This document shows positions 23,859 through 32,664 of a stretch of 64,000 bases of DNA, in pieces; the first letter of the stretch is position 1, and the number at the start of each line of letters is the position of its first letter. Under the pieces are notes generated by a model. The model was not told where the DNA came from and searched no databases. It worked only from the letters and a program-made list of their open reading frames with translations. Location of the stretch: IMG/VR virus record IMGVR_UViG_3300023184_000048, positions 1 through 64,000 of that record; one strand, 5' to 3'. Both the position numbers and the translations under genes were made by a program. The DNA comes from a virus.

Positions 23859-26554
23859 ATTATTAGTTCTTGGGTTTGAGTATTTATGGTGATTGCTGAT
23901 CCTGATAAGAATGGGGTGACTGTCAACACATCAGTATCAAAAGTATTGGAGTAATTGGATACACCAGAATTTAAGATTTTGTTTTCAGCAAAAATAACAT
24001 CAGGATTTAAGTAAAAACTATATGAATACACACGAACCATATCATTTTGGTCTTTCAGCAAGAAAGATATATTGAATGTATTGTTTCTGCTGCTATATGA
24101 TATTTTTGGAGTTTCTGATTTGACATATCTAACATCACCACCTGAAATATTGAAAAAATCTGTCAAGTCAGATTCATGAAGTGGAAATATTTTATTGTTT
24201 ATGAAGTTGATGGAATCAAATCTATAAATTTCGGGATACAATAAGAAATTATTAGATGATATCGCATTTTGTGTAGTATTCAACTTATAATAGAAAATGT
24301 CATTTTCTTTCTTTATTCTATTTGAAATTTTATCAAATTCGGTATTGGAATGTGTTTTATATGTTGGATTTGTCTTTGGATCTTCAAAAACTCCATCTGA
24401 TACTGATATTTTGTTTATTGTCAGATAATTTGGGGTTTCTATAAAGATAATATCGTTACTCATATCAAAAGATATAACATTCGAAGATATTTGTTGGATT
24501 ATGTCATTGGAATATTTTGATTCCAAATAAGGAAGCATTTCCAATATAGGTAAAACTTGTTGAGTGTAAGAATTCTTTACTAATATTGAACCACTCAATG
24601 CATAATTCGGATAGTCCAATGGTTCCAAAGATGTAACATCATACACTGTCGGGTTTGTGGTTATTGGAGAATATTGATAATCATTGGTGTTGAACTGAAA
24701 GGAATTATCGAAGGGTAGTTCATATCTAGAACCATCTACAATATTAACATCCGATCCTCTTATGTATTTACCCAAGTTTGCGGTTAGAGTTGGAAAATTT
24801 GAATCCAGCAACGCTCTTTGTGTTGGGGATGATGTAGCTAAAGCGCATTCCACCAAATCCGTGTAATAATAAGAACCATTATCATATTCAAAACTTGACA
24901 AATCCGAAGATATAGTGTCGTCATACAACGTATAATCAGACTTTGACACATAGCCACACTCTACAATATTATAGGTAGTGACCAAGTTGGATTCTGTGGG
25001 TTCTATGAGTTCGTTATATGGAGAGAATTGTCCAAAATAAAGAATCAAATCAGCATCTTGAGGAGTGAAATCTGTCGTAAAGGTCGATAAACCAGATCTC
25101 TTGGTTTCTAAAAACGTAGAGTCGTCAACTATAGAATAATTAAAATTCAAACCTTCTCCATAAAAATCATCATAAAATTCATAACCATTTACGACAACAT
25201 TCTCCAAAGTTGTCATATCTATGTTTTCTATCCGTTTTTTAAATCTGAAATCGTTTTTGAATAATCCGTAGATATTGTTGTAGATATCCCTTTTGGAATC
25301 TTCGACAAACCCTTTATCAAACACCGAATCTATATATTTCTGAGTGTTTGAGTCTATCTTGGAAGTATATCCATAGTATTTGGTATCATACTGATTTGTG
25401 GATGGTTGATTATTAGCAAAACCAGACGAGAAATTTCTTTTCAGATAAGAATCATCCACATTAAAGGTGAAAACATCACCATTATTCCCTACGATATTTG
25501 GATCTGGGTAGAAGTATAAAGTATTTGGTTTTAAATTTGGTATATTAACACTATATGATACATTGATACCATCAACCAATATGATTGATGTGTTTGATGG
25601 TTTGAAAAACCCCTTTTCTCTTTCTGTGATGAGATTACTGGAGAGTTCAGTCGAAACTGTGGTTGGATAATTTCGGTTTAAAAAGTTGAAAACCTTATTA
25701 TCAGACTCGAAAAGTTTACCAGACAAAAATGACGATGTTGTATTGCCAGTTGATAGGTAATAAAAATCTGTGAATGTGTATTTCTGGGTCAACAATCTTT
25801 TATTTTCTAAAAGATTATCAATTTCTTTAATCTTTTTTAATTCTTCACTGATGCCAGACAATCTATATGTAATAGTTTCATTGTCAGGTGTCAGGAAGAG
25901 ATTGTAGCCATAGTCTAAATCCTTGTTATCATAAATTTTTGGGTCTGGTAGTTTATTGAAGTATAGAGGATATCCATCATATAATTCCTCAATCTCAACC
26001 TCTAATTTGTTTTTGATTTTTTCAAAATCATATAACATCTTACCATCATCCAGAGATTTTAGATAGGATAATGCTATCTCTGATATTGTTTTCTCTGAAC
26101 CGAAATTTGTCCCCCTTAATTTGTTCCGAACTACGTTAAACTTTACATCATTTCTCTTATTATTATAAAATTGTGATATTTCCTTTAACTTTTTTCCATA
26201 AAACCCTATGACTGTATCCAAATCATAAGGGTCATTAAAGTCTATTTTTGTTAAAAAGTCTTTCTCCTCTTTTGTTGTGTAATTCAAAGATAAATCTTTG
26301 ATAAAATCTCTATATCTATCAGCTATGATAATTTGCTCATTGGAGGATTTGCCTTGATTTATGGTATTCCAAGTTTTAATATAGAAATTATAATAACCCT
26401 GAAGAGAATCAGGTTCAAAGCTTACATTTATTATCTTTATAAATGTAAGGAATGGCATTGGATAACTAACATCCAATGCATTCTCTCTATAAACATTTGG
26501 ATTTGTTATAGATTTGGGGATGTCGGGATACCCCAACTGTAATGATAATGCCAT
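23855..26554 (-). CDS. Large virion structural protein, helical N-terminus
   Basis: 899 residues, the longest in the window. Residues about 50-250 are helical and charged (ADRYRDFIKDLSLNYTTKEEKDFL, FYGKKLKEISQFYNNKR). The rest is Tyr/Ser/Thr/Asn-rich beta. The helical start suggests a docking part and the long beta part a fibre or adhesin arm. It leads a co-translated set of four large proteins. A late box and ATG 26554 define the start. Confidence 0.62.
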   Translation of the reverse strand: MALSLQLGYPDIPKSITNPNVYRENALDVSYPMPFLTFIKIINVSFEPDSLQGYYNFYIKTWNTINQGKSSNEQIIIADRYRDFIKDLSLNYTTKEEKDFLTKIDFNDPYDLDTVIGFYGKKLKEISQFYNNKRNDVKFNVVRNKLRGTNFGSEKTISEIALSYLKSLDDGKMLYDFEKIKNKLEVEIEELYDGYPLYFNKLPDPKIYDNKDLDYGYNLFLTPDNETITYRLSGISEELKKIKEIDNLLENKRLLTQKYTFTDFYYLSTGNTTSSFLSGKLFESDNKVFNFLNRNYPTTVSTELSSNLITEREKGFFKPSNTSIILVDGINVSYSVNIPNLKPNTLYFYPDPNIVGNNGDVFTFNVDDSYLKRNFSSGFANNQPSTNQYDTKYYGYTSKIDSNTQKYIDSVFDKGFVEDSKRDIYNNIYGLFKNDFRFKKRIENIDMTTLENVVVNGYEFYDDFYGEGLNFNYSIVDDSTFLETKRSGLSTFTTDFTPQDADLILYFGQFSPYNELIEPTESNLVTTYNIVECGYVSKSDYTLYDDTISSDLSSFEYDNGSYYYTDLVECALATSSPTQRALLDSNFPTLTANLGKYIRGSDVNIVDGSRYELPFDNSFQFNTNDYQYSPITTNPTVYDVTSLEPLDYPNYALSGSILVKNSYTQQVLPILEMLPYLESKYSNDIIQQISSNVISFDMSNDIIFIETPNYLTINKISVSDGVFEDPKTNPTYKTHSNTEFDKISNRIKKENDIFYYKLNTTQNAISSNNFLLYPEIYRFDSINFINNKIFPLHESDLTDFFNISGGDVRYVKSETPKISYSSRNNTFNISFLLKDQNDMVRVYSYSFYLNPDVIFAENKILNSGVSNYSNTFDTDVLTVTPFLSGSAITINTQTQELII

Positions 26555-26560
26555 TATGGT

Positions 26561-26567
26561 TATTTAA
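26561..26567 (-). promoter_or_regulatory. Late-type box TTAAATA (minus)
   Basis: TTAAATA on the minus strand, 6 nt before ATG 26554 and touching the last codon of the repeat-fibre gene. Confidence 0.6.
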
Positions 26568-27637
26568 ACATAGAGGGGAATCTTAAGATTTGTTCCGTTT
26601 AATCGAATCACTAGATATTTTCCTGTTGGGGTTCCAGTTCCAGATGTTAAAAATGGATAAGCGGTTGACCCTAAAGCGATTGTGTTATTTTGTGTTGCGG
26701 TGGCATTACGCCCGACAACTAAACATCCTGAGAGTGTTAATGGATTTAATGTTGAAGAAGCTCCAATGATGATATTATCTGACCCAGTGACTCCACCGCC
26801 CCCACTCTGGGAACCAATAAAAATAGAATAGTTTGCATTTATAGCTGAATCACCAGCACCGTCGCCAATAAAGGTGGAATTAAAAGCGTCTGTAGCACCA
26901 CCCCCAGCACCATTTCCAATAAAATTGGATTGAGTCGCATTTGTGGCACCTGCTCCAGCATTATCACCAATAAAAACAGAATATGATGCATCTGTAGCAC
27001 CATCCCCAGCACCACTTCCAATAAAATTAGAGTTGGTTGCAATAGTGGCACCCGACCCAGCATTAAGCCCTATAAAGTTTGAATATGCTGCATCTGAAGC
27101 AGCACCACCAGCCCCAACTCCAATAAAATTAGAGTATGAGGCGTTTGTAGCATTATATCCAGCATTCGTGCCGACTACGAATAGAGCCACCGCACTGCCA
27201 CTGGTTTCATGATTAGTTATACCTACCGAAGAAGCATTAGACCCTATCGATTGTAAGGATAAAATCTTACCAGAAAGAGAAACAGATGATGATGTCAATG
27301 CTCCGTAGATGGTTTGACTAGATGTGAAATTATTATTAATATTTTTGGCTGCAAAATTCGAAGATACACCTTTAAATGTAGTGTAAGTATTTTGCCAATT
27401 TGATGAAAGACTTGAAACATTTGAACCACCCCAATTAGATGATAATGATTTTACTGTATTAAAAGTATTCTGCCAATTAGCAGATAATCCAGAAACATCA
27501 GAACCACCACTTCCTGTATATTTCTTAATTACACTTAATGGGGTTGTTACTGTGACACCATTTTGATTCATCACAACAGTTTCACCACCAGATAAGGGTT
27601 GAGCAGCAGAACCCAAAGCAGAAATTTTAACAGACAT
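26564..27637 (-). CDS. Fibre with 17-residue beta-roll repeats (YadA-head-like)
   Basis: 357 residues. The N-terminus (ISALGSAAQPLSGGETVVMNQNG) resembles that of the protein at 36695 and is a common phage fibre start. Residues 50-100 repeat LSSNWQNTxxTxKxxSSN, a coiled-coil-like stalk. Residues 152-270 hold seven 17-residue repeats of the form SNFIGxGAGxGATxAxx, similar to the left-handed beta-roll of YadA-type trimeric adhesin heads. A short beta-rich end follows. Likely a trimeric fibre; the repeat set predicts a stiff head domain. Confidence 0.75.
   Translation of the reverse strand: MSVKISALGSAAQPLSGGETVVMNQNGVTVTTPLSVIKKYTGSGGSDVSGLSANWQNTFNTVKSLSSNWGGSNVSSLSSNWQNTYTTFKGVSSNFAAKNINNNFTSSQTIYGALTSSSVSLSGKILSLQSIGSNASSVGITNHETSGSAVALFVVGTNAGYNATNASYSNFIGVGAGGAASDAAYSNFIGLNAGSGATIATNSNFIGSGAGDGATDASYSVFIGDNAGAGATNATQSNFIGNGAGGGATDAFNSTFIGDGAGDSAINANYSIFIGSQSGGGGVTGSDNIIIGASSTLNPLTLSGCLVVGRNATATQNNTIALGSTAYPFLTSGTGTPTGKYLVIRLNGTNLKIPLYV
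26828..27184 (-). repeat. 51-bp tandem repeat, seven diverged copies
   Basis: Encodes the seven 17-residue units of the fibre. Units share FIG and AG positions but differ in codons, so it is an old array rather than a recent slippage product. Confidence 0.8.
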
Positions 27638-27642
27638 AAACT

Positions 27643-27649
27643 TATTTAA
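27643..27649 (-). promoter_or_regulatory. Late-type box TTAAATA (minus)
   Basis: TTAAATA on the minus strand 5 nt before ATG 27637; first promoter of the leftward fibre block. Confidence 0.62.
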
Positions 27650-27766
27650 CCAACATTTTGGATTTTTCCGTTTTTAAAATTTGCCCACTTTCTGCTGTGA
27701 TGTATTTTTTGCGTTTAAAATAATTGTATATTTTTTCCCAAAACATGTTGATATTTAGGGATATTA

Positions 27767-27774
27767 TATAAATA
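27767..27774 (+). promoter_or_regulatory. Late promoter box TATAAATA (exact T4 consensus)
   Basis: TATAAATA 6 nt before ATG 27781. The 143 bp between the two divergent genes otherwise hold only AT-rich sequence with T-runs. Confidence 0.65.
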
Positions 27775-27780
27775 GCCTTG

Positions 27781-27993
27781 ATGAGTGCCAAACTGCTTAA
27801 GAAACTTAAAATCCAAGAAGAAAAACTATTAGACGCTATTTATGAATTCCAAGAATTCCTAGACGCTACCGAAGATCCCGAAGTCTCATCAATGGGTGCA
27901 GAATTTTGTGAGATTTTGGTTGATTTTATCCACGATAATGATACAGTGTCCCTAAATGACATACGCACATTTATCGAAGAAGAAATGGAATAA
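27781..27993 (+). CDS. Hypothetical small acidic protein
   Basis: 70 residues from ATG 27781 (a TTG one codon earlier is in frame). Helical and acidic (IQEEKLLDAIYEFQEFLDATEDPE, ending IEEEME). It precedes the clamp loader by 11 nt. T4 pairs gp44 with gp62, but this protein is far shorter than gp62 and not similar, so it is left unnamed. Confidence 0.6.
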   Translation: MSAKLLKKLKIQEEKLLDAIYEFQEFLDATEDPEVSSMGAEFCEILVDFIHDNDTVSLNDIRTFIEEEME

Positions 27994-28004
27994 GGAGGCG
28001 ATCA

Positions 28005-28928
28005 ATGGGTGATCGGTTTCAGAACATATGGATTGAAAAATTCCGCCCACGATCATTGGATGATCTCTGCATCAACGAAAAAACCAAGAAAAAGATAATT
28101 TCTTGGGGTCAGGATATACCACATCTACTTTTTACATCCACTCCGGGTCAAGGGAAAACCACACTTTCACAAATTTTGGTGAAAGATATATTGAAGTGTG
28201 ACTACATTTATATCAATGCGTCTGATGAGAATGGTATCGATACTGTTCGAAATAAAATAAGTGGATTTATTCAGACTAAAAGTTTTGATGGCAATTTGAA
28301 GGTAGTGATTTTGGATGAGATTGATCACTTTTCAAATTCTGGTCAATCAGCCTTGAGGAATATGATGGAATCTTATGCTGATAATGCGAGGTTCATCCTC
28401 ACCGGAAATTTCAAACATAAAATCATGACGGCAATTCGATCCAGATGCCAGTCTATTGACATAAACCCAACAATCACACAAGCATTGAAAAGATGTTTGG
28501 AAATTTTAAAACTTGAGAATATTCAAGTATCCAAAGAACAGAAAAAATTACTGGCCAATCTGGTAAAAACAAATTTTCCAGATATTCGTAAGTGTATCGG
28601 TGAAATGCAAAAAAATTGCATTGATGGGATTCTTGATATTTCGGAGAGGAATAATACCAATATTATACTTGAACATATTATGAATAATGTTTCAGATAAA
28701 CAATCATTATTGACACGAAAATATCTGATCGAGAATGACGAGTCTTTTAATTCAGATTGGGAGCAACTTTTGGTTGACTTGTTGAACTATGTGTATAAAA
28801 TGACTCTTGTTGATGACAAGAAAAAGGCAATGATCTTAACAATTGCTGACCATTTAGAAAAATGTAGCAGAGTCAATGATAAAGAAATTAATTTCTTTGC
28901 TTGCCTACTTAACTTAGAACAGATCTAA
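28005..28928 (+). CDS. gp44: Clamp loader ATPase subunit gp44
   Basis: 307 residues; T4 gp44 is 319. WIEKFRPRSLDDL near 9-21 is the RFC box II pattern. STPGQGKTT at 45-53 is Walker A, VVILDEID at 100-107 Walker B, FILTGNFKHKI sensor 1, and SRC at 146-148 the arginine-finger motif. The C-terminal collar is helical. The pentameric AAA+ loader opens the gp45 ring and closes it around primer ends. A good Shine-Dalgarno (AAGGAGG) lies 7 nt before ATG, one of the few clear ones in the window. No gp62 gene follows; the next gene is convergent. Confidence 0.9.
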   Translation: MGDRFQNIWIEKFRPRSLDDLCINEKTKKKIISWGQDIPHLLFTSTPGQGKTTLSQILVKDILKCDYIYINASDENGIDTVRNKISGFIQTKSFDGNLKVVILDEIDHFSNSGQSALRNMMESYADNARFILTGNFKHKIMTAIRSRCQSIDINPTITQALKRCLEILKLENIQVSKEQKKLLANLVKTNFPDIRKCIGEMQKNCIDGILDISERNNTNIILEHIMNNVSDKQSLLTRKYLIENDESFNSDWEQLLVDLLNYVYKMTLVDDKKKAMILTIADHLEKCSRVNDKEINFFACLLNLEQI

Positions 28929-28931
28929 GTT
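28911..28931. other. Inverted repeat at convergent gene ends
   Basis: AACTTAGA (28911-28918) pairs with TCTAAGTT (28924-28931) over a 5-nt loop, spanning the stop of gp44 and the end of the leftward gene. No T-run follows on either strand, so any terminator role is weak. Confidence 0.35.
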
Positions 28932-29565
28932 AGGATTGGAATCCCTGACGAAATGCATTGCCAGCACCACCAGTGAATCCTTTGCGTTGAGCACTACCAG
29001 CAAAACTTTGGCGACCCTTTGTGGCAAGTTGAAGTTCATCGATGATGTCACCCAAAGACATGGAATTGATATCACCTGTATGGGTTAGTAATCCTTGTTG
29101 TTGAGCCTTTTCCAGTTGATCTCTAAGAGCATTAACATATTGTTCAGCTTTTTTGGCGAAGTTTTCAGACTTCGCAGCTTCATCACCAGTATTATACATG
29201 TCTTTGGTGTTTTGAACAACTTCTTTACCAGCAGCAAGAGCACCTTTTCCGACATTTTGCCCAAATTCTTTTGCTCCTTGAGCAGCATTTTTAATACCTT
29301 GGCCCAACCTAGAACCAGCACCGCCCAACGCCTTTGCAGAACCACTCGCCGCTTGTTTTCCACCACCGAAAATATTCTTGATACCACCAAAAAATTCATT
29401 AAGAATTCTTTCATTAACTTGACATACATATTCAAGTTGTGATTCTGACATAAGATCTAAATTGTTCAGAGTTTGTGAAATGCTCATATCTTGATATGAT
29501 TCTTTCAAAAGTTGAAGTTCAAAAGCTTCTGTGAGGAGTTGATTATCTCTACTGGAGTATGACAT
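28930..29565 (-). CDS. Putative internal virion protein, Gly/Ala/Lys-rich
   Basis: 211 residues. The N-terminus (SRDNQLLTEAFELQLLKESY) belongs to the LLTEAF/KEDQ-type leader seen in several late genes here. Residues about 60-115 are Gly/Ala/Lys-rich (GGGKQAASGSAKALGGAGSR, KGALAAGKEVVQ), unlike its neighbours and similar to DNA- or membrane-interacting segments. Then a coiled coil (FAKKAEQYVNALRDQLEKAQQQ) and a Gly-rich end. Likely packed in the head or associated with DNA; inferred. Confidence 0.6.
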   Translation of the reverse strand: MSYSSRDNQLLTEAFELQLLKESYQDMSISQTLNNLDLMSESQLEYVCQVNERILNEFFGGIKNIFGGGKQAASGSAKALGGAGSRLGQGIKNAAQGAKEFGQNVGKGALAAGKEVVQNTKDMYNTGDEAAKSENFAKKAEQYVNALRDQLEKAQQQGLLTHTGDINSMSLGDIIDELQLATKGRQSFAGSAQRKGFTGGAGNAFRQGFQS

Positions 29566-29570
29566 ATTAT

Positions 29571-29577
29571 TATTTAG
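29571..29577 (-). promoter_or_regulatory. Late-type box CTAAATA (minus)
   Basis: CTAAATA on the minus strand 5 nt before ATG 29565, between two leftward virion-type genes. Confidence 0.6.
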
Positions 29578-29594
29578 TTAAAGTTATTAAATTA

Positions 29595-30494
29595 TTACGA
29601 AGCATAAGCAACGACTTCAATTCCGGGTCTGCCTAAGTTTTCCCAGTTGAAAGAGATTCTGCTATTTTCAATTTCAGGTTCTTCTGTATATGGATCGCCC
29701 GACAAGTTCTTGCGTCTAAAAGTTAAAGATTCATTACCTTTAGCTCCGGGTGTGTGATGTGCCGAAGCAATGGCATGATTTCCTGTCACAGCATCTAAAC
29801 TATAACCTAATCCATCCAAAGCTTGTGTCAAAGCGTTTAAGGCTTGTCCTACAGTCTGAAATCGACCATTCCCATCCAGTCCATGTTGAGTTACAACATT
29901 TGTAATTCTATGTCTATCCTTATCTGTAATTCTATCAGATTTTTGAATAGCTTCTTCAAATAACATGGCCATCGAAGCATTATCTTTAGTTACTTGTGTT
30001 CCATAAGACTCATTCAACTTATTTGGTGTGGCTTTCCCATTACCTTTATCAGTTAGACGAGTGATATTCTGTTGATCAGTCACATATTCAACTGGTTTTA
30101 AATCAACTTTTGAATTATGATAAAATTTTTCGGGAACTTTGACAGTAAAATCACTTTGATCAACTAAGTCAATCATATTAGGTGTAACTGTATAGGAATT
30201 ATAATAACGTCCACCACCTTGATCAGCCGCAACGGTAACGACCACCATATCAGCAGACTTGTGTTGATTACCAGCAGACGCACCAGACATTTTATCACCA
30301 ACTTGAATCACTCTGATATTAAGTCCGCTCTTAATAAGCTCGTCAATTTCCTTCTGCATTGCTGAATTCATTGATTTAAAACAATCAGTTGATTTATATG
30401 ATGGTCGGAATGCCACAACATCGCCGGGAAGATAACCACCCACCTGATAACGTGAAACAACACTTTCAAAAATTTTGTCAAATCTAGCACCCAT
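29595..30494 (-). CDS. Putative virion protein
   Basis: 299 residues. Starts MGARFDKIFESVVSRY, an amphipathic leader like those of other late genes here. The middle is beta-rich (YLPGDVVAFRPSY, GLNIRVIQVGDKMSG, ADMVVVTVAADQGGGRYYNSYTVTP), then helical with VTQHGLDGNGRFQTVGQALNALTQALDGLGY, and a beta end. Unrecognised; promoter and leader suggest an internal or capsid-associated protein. Confidence 0.58.
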   Translation of the reverse strand: MGARFDKIFESVVSRYQVGGYLPGDVVAFRPSYKSTDCFKSMNSAMQKEIDELIKSGLNIRVIQVGDKMSGASAGNQHKSADMVVVTVAADQGGGRYYNSYTVTPNMIDLVDQSDFTVKVPEKFYHNSKVDLKPVEYVTDQQNITRLTDKGNGKATPNKLNESYGTQVTKDNASMAMLFEEAIQKSDRITDKDRHRITNVVTQHGLDGNGRFQTVGQALNALTQALDGLGYSLDAVTGNHAIASAHHTPGAKGNESLTFRRKNLSGDPYTEEPEIENSRISFNWENLGRPGIEVVAYAS

Positions 30495-30500
30495 ACACTT

Positions 30501-30507
30501 TATTTAA
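30501..30507 (-). promoter_or_regulatory. Late-type box TTAAATA (minus), half of a divergent pair
   Basis: TTAAATA on the minus strand 6 nt before ATG 30494; 7 bp from the plus-strand box. Confidence 0.62.
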
Positions 30508-30514
30508 TAAAGGA

Positions 30515-30521
30515 TTAAATA
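30515..30521 (+). promoter_or_regulatory. Late-type box TTAAATA (plus), half of a divergent pair
   Basis: TTAAATA 5 nt before ATG 30527. The divergent control region is only 32 bp. Confidence 0.62.
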
Positions 30522-30526
30522 TATTC

Positions 30527-32143
30527 ATGGAATTTCAAGATCTGTATAGATTGGTTACTGAGGCAAAGGGGACGAAGCCCGGTGAACGCTTTAATAGTGT
30601 TAAAAATACTAATGGACCAGCGGGAGTATCCTCAAGCCCTATTGGGAAATCTAATTATAATCCAGAACTTCCAGAACGAAGAGATACCGGACCACGGGAT
30701 ATTGGATTTTCTAATGTTCAAGTTTTGGTTAGACTATTATCTAAAGGTTTAGCTCTATTAAAAGATGATGAGACATTTGAAGATCAAATTAAAGGCGCAC
30801 TTTTAGGATTCAAGAGAAATAGAAAACAGATTTCAATTGAACAAGAAAGTATTTTGAAAAATTATGAGAAAATCATCGATAAGTATGATGGTCAGATTTC
30901 ACAATATACTAAAAGATTATTCTCAGCGAAAGACACCTTCTACCATACGGATGTAGTCAAAGGTAAAAATAAAAAAGGTGAAGATACCGCTTCAATGAAT
31001 GTGCAATCATATACCTCTAGTGGATCACAAGAGTCTTCAAGAGCTGAATTAGAAGAAAAACTAGAAGAAATCAAGGCTAAACGTGCAGAGTATTCAGAAA
31101 TTTTGGAAAATACCAGAAATGATACCGATATGATTACTCAGGAAAATGAAGAACTGAACAATGAATATCTTGATCAGGTATTGACTGCTGTGAAATACAC
31201 ATCAAAAAGACTATACAAGATCGCGGTTACTGCTATGGGTGAGGAAAAGCCAGAATTTAAAACAATAGTTCCAATTCATGAATTAGATGTTGATATGATC
31301 GAAATGAAATCCACCAAGGATCTGCAAATTCAATTGCAATTACTTGAAATGTTGATGTCGGAAGATGAAAATATCAATCCTCTTATTAAATTTTTAGCAT
31401 TAGAAGAAATTAATTATGACTCTATGAAGGATCGGGCATTTGAATTGAAACATGGTGATAACTATTCAATTACTATTGAACTTCTTTACAAAACACTTCC
31501 ACTTTTTAAGCTTTCTAATTTCTACTATAGTGTTATTATGAAGAAAGCTTCTATTCCACTGAATATGAAACAAGCTAAGTCATTAAATTCTAAAACCGCT
31601 GATGGTGGAATTTTAGGTAAACTTGATTCGGTCAAGAGCGAACTTCAATTTGATAACATCAAACCAGAATTGATTGAATACATTCAAGGGTTGGAAGTTT
31701 CAGACACTTATAGAAGCGCATTGATGAGTATTGTGAATGGTAAGTTTGAGACTCGTAAGGGATCTCCAAATGCCGCATTTAAAATAAAAAGTTCTCTAAA
31801 GTCAATGAATTTGACTGAATCGTTTGATGATTATGCTTCGAGAATTTTAAGTTCATATCAAATTGATGAAGATGATTTCAAAATTGATCTGGTTGAGATG
31901 ATTTCCGAGAAATGTGATGGTCCCACTAAGAAAGCTTCAAGTGATCGCAAAGGTAAGAAGTGGATGAAATGCGCTAAACAGTCTGATGGATCATATAAGA
32001 AGATACATTGGGGGCAAGCAGGAGTAAGAGTTACTGGCAAATCAGGAAATACTAAAAGGAAAAAATCATTCAAGGCTAGGCACAACTGCGCCAATGCTAA
32101 ACCGGGATCGCCAAATTCCGAAAGCTGTAAAGATTGGAATTAA
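30527..32143 (+). CDS. Coiled-coil late protein with basic C-terminal Cys domain
   Basis: 538 residues. The N-terminus MEFQDLYRLVTEAK is a targeting-type leader. Residues 90-240 are a long coiled coil (LEEKLEEIKAKRAEYSEILEN). The last 80 residues are a distinct basic, Cys/His/Trp-rich domain: CDGPTKKASSDRKGKKWMKC, then IHWGQAGVRVTGKSGN, ARHNCANAKPG and ESCKDWN. This end pattern is a recurring small domain in large phages (DUF5872/DUF6321-like, from memory). Probably an internal head or DNA-linked structural protein; family role unknown. Confidence 0.68.
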   Translation: MEFQDLYRLVTEAKGTKPGERFNSVKNTNGPAGVSSSPIGKSNYNPELPERRDTGPRDIGFSNVQVLVRLLSKGLALLKDDETFEDQIKGALLGFKRNRKQISIEQESILKNYEKIIDKYDGQISQYTKRLFSAKDTFYHTDVVKGKNKKGEDTASMNVQSYTSSGSQESSRAELEEKLEEIKAKRAEYSEILENTRNDTDMITQENEELNNEYLDQVLTAVKYTSKRLYKIAVTAMGEEKPEFKTIVPIHELDVDMIEMKSTKDLQIQLQLLEMLMSEDENINPLIKFLALEEINYDSMKDRAFELKHGDNYSITIELLYKTLPLFKLSNFYYSVIMKKASIPLNMKQAKSLNSKTADGGILGKLDSVKSELQFDNIKPELIEYIQGLEVSDTYRSALMSIVNGKFETRKGSPNAAFKIKSSLKSMNLTESFDDYASRILSSYQIDEDDFKIDLVEMISEKCDGPTKKASSDRKGKKWMKCAKQSDGSYKKIHWGQAGVRVTGKSGNTKRKKSFKARHNCANAKPGSPNSESCKDWN

Positions 32144-32148
32144 TCAAC

Positions 32149-32155
32149 TTAAATA
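32149..32155 (+). promoter_or_regulatory. Late-type box TTAAATA before the GTG of gp25
   Basis: TTAAATA 5 nt before GTG 32161. A box fixed at this distance supports GTG as the true start. Confidence 0.63.
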
Positions 32156-32160
32156 ATTGA

Positions 32161-32649
32161 GTGGCGAACATCAAAATTAAATCACTTGCAGTTGATAAAC
32201 ATTCCGAAAAATCAATTTCTAAGGGATTTTTGTATAAAGATATTGCTTTTGATTTATCTCAAACTGTTTCATTTAATGCTCAATTAAACAAAAAAGAGTA
32301 TTTGAAGGATGTTTCTCCATTATATGACATTGAAGCTGTTAAAAATAGTATCAAAACTGCATTCTTGACTGCTCCGGGTCAAAATATCATGAGTCCTACT
32401 TATGGGGTTGACTTGAGACAGTATCTATTTGAACCTATCGATGATTTTACTACTGAAATTATAAAAGATGACATTGAAGTGAAATTACCCAGAATGGAAC
32501 CAAGAATTAATGTCAAGAATGTGACTGTTATTGGCGACGAAGATAATAATCAATACAATATTACATTACAGATTGATGTTCCAAGTTTAGATGTGTATGG
32601 CTTAAGTATTAAATCTGAATTGAATTCAACTGGTTATAGTATTCTTTGA
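32161..32649 (+). CDS. gp25: Baseplate wedge subunit gp25
   Basis: 162 residues from GTG. The core matches the gp25/lysozyme-like wedge family: IKTAFLTAPGQNIMSPTYGVDLRQYLFEP, where the family has a T-x-PGE-R-x-x-x-P-x-FG...LFEP pattern, then FTTEIIKDDIEVKLPRMEPRI and the strand VKNVTVIGD. gp25 is a universal contractile-machine wedge protein that nucleates sheath assembly. T4 gp25 is 132 residues; the extra part is an N-terminal extension. Followed 15 bp later by gp6, its wedge partner. Confidence 0.88.
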   Translation: MANIKIKSLAVDKHSEKSISKGFLYKDIAFDLSQTVSFNAQLNKKEYLKDVSPLYDIEAVKNSIKTAFLTAPGQNIMSPTYGVDLRQYLFEPIDDFTTEIIKDDIEVKLPRMEPRINVKNVTVIGDEDNNQYNITLQIDVPSLDVYGLSIKSELNSTGYSIL

Positions 32650-32651
32650 TA

Positions 32652-32658
32652 TTAAATA
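32652..32658 (+). promoter_or_regulatory. Late-type box TTAAATA before gp6
   Basis: TTAAATA 6 nt before ATG 32665, starting 2 bp after the gp25 stop. Confidence 0.63.
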
Positions 32659-32664
32659 GTTTTA

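Noticed and set aside
27781-27993. gp62 clamp-loader partner upstream of gp44
   Set aside because: Only 70 acidic residues; gp62 is much larger and no similarity is visible.
28911-28931. Bidirectional terminator between gp44 and the leftward gene
   Set aside because: The stem is only 8 bp, AT-rich, and lacks a T-run on either side; kept only as an inverted repeat.
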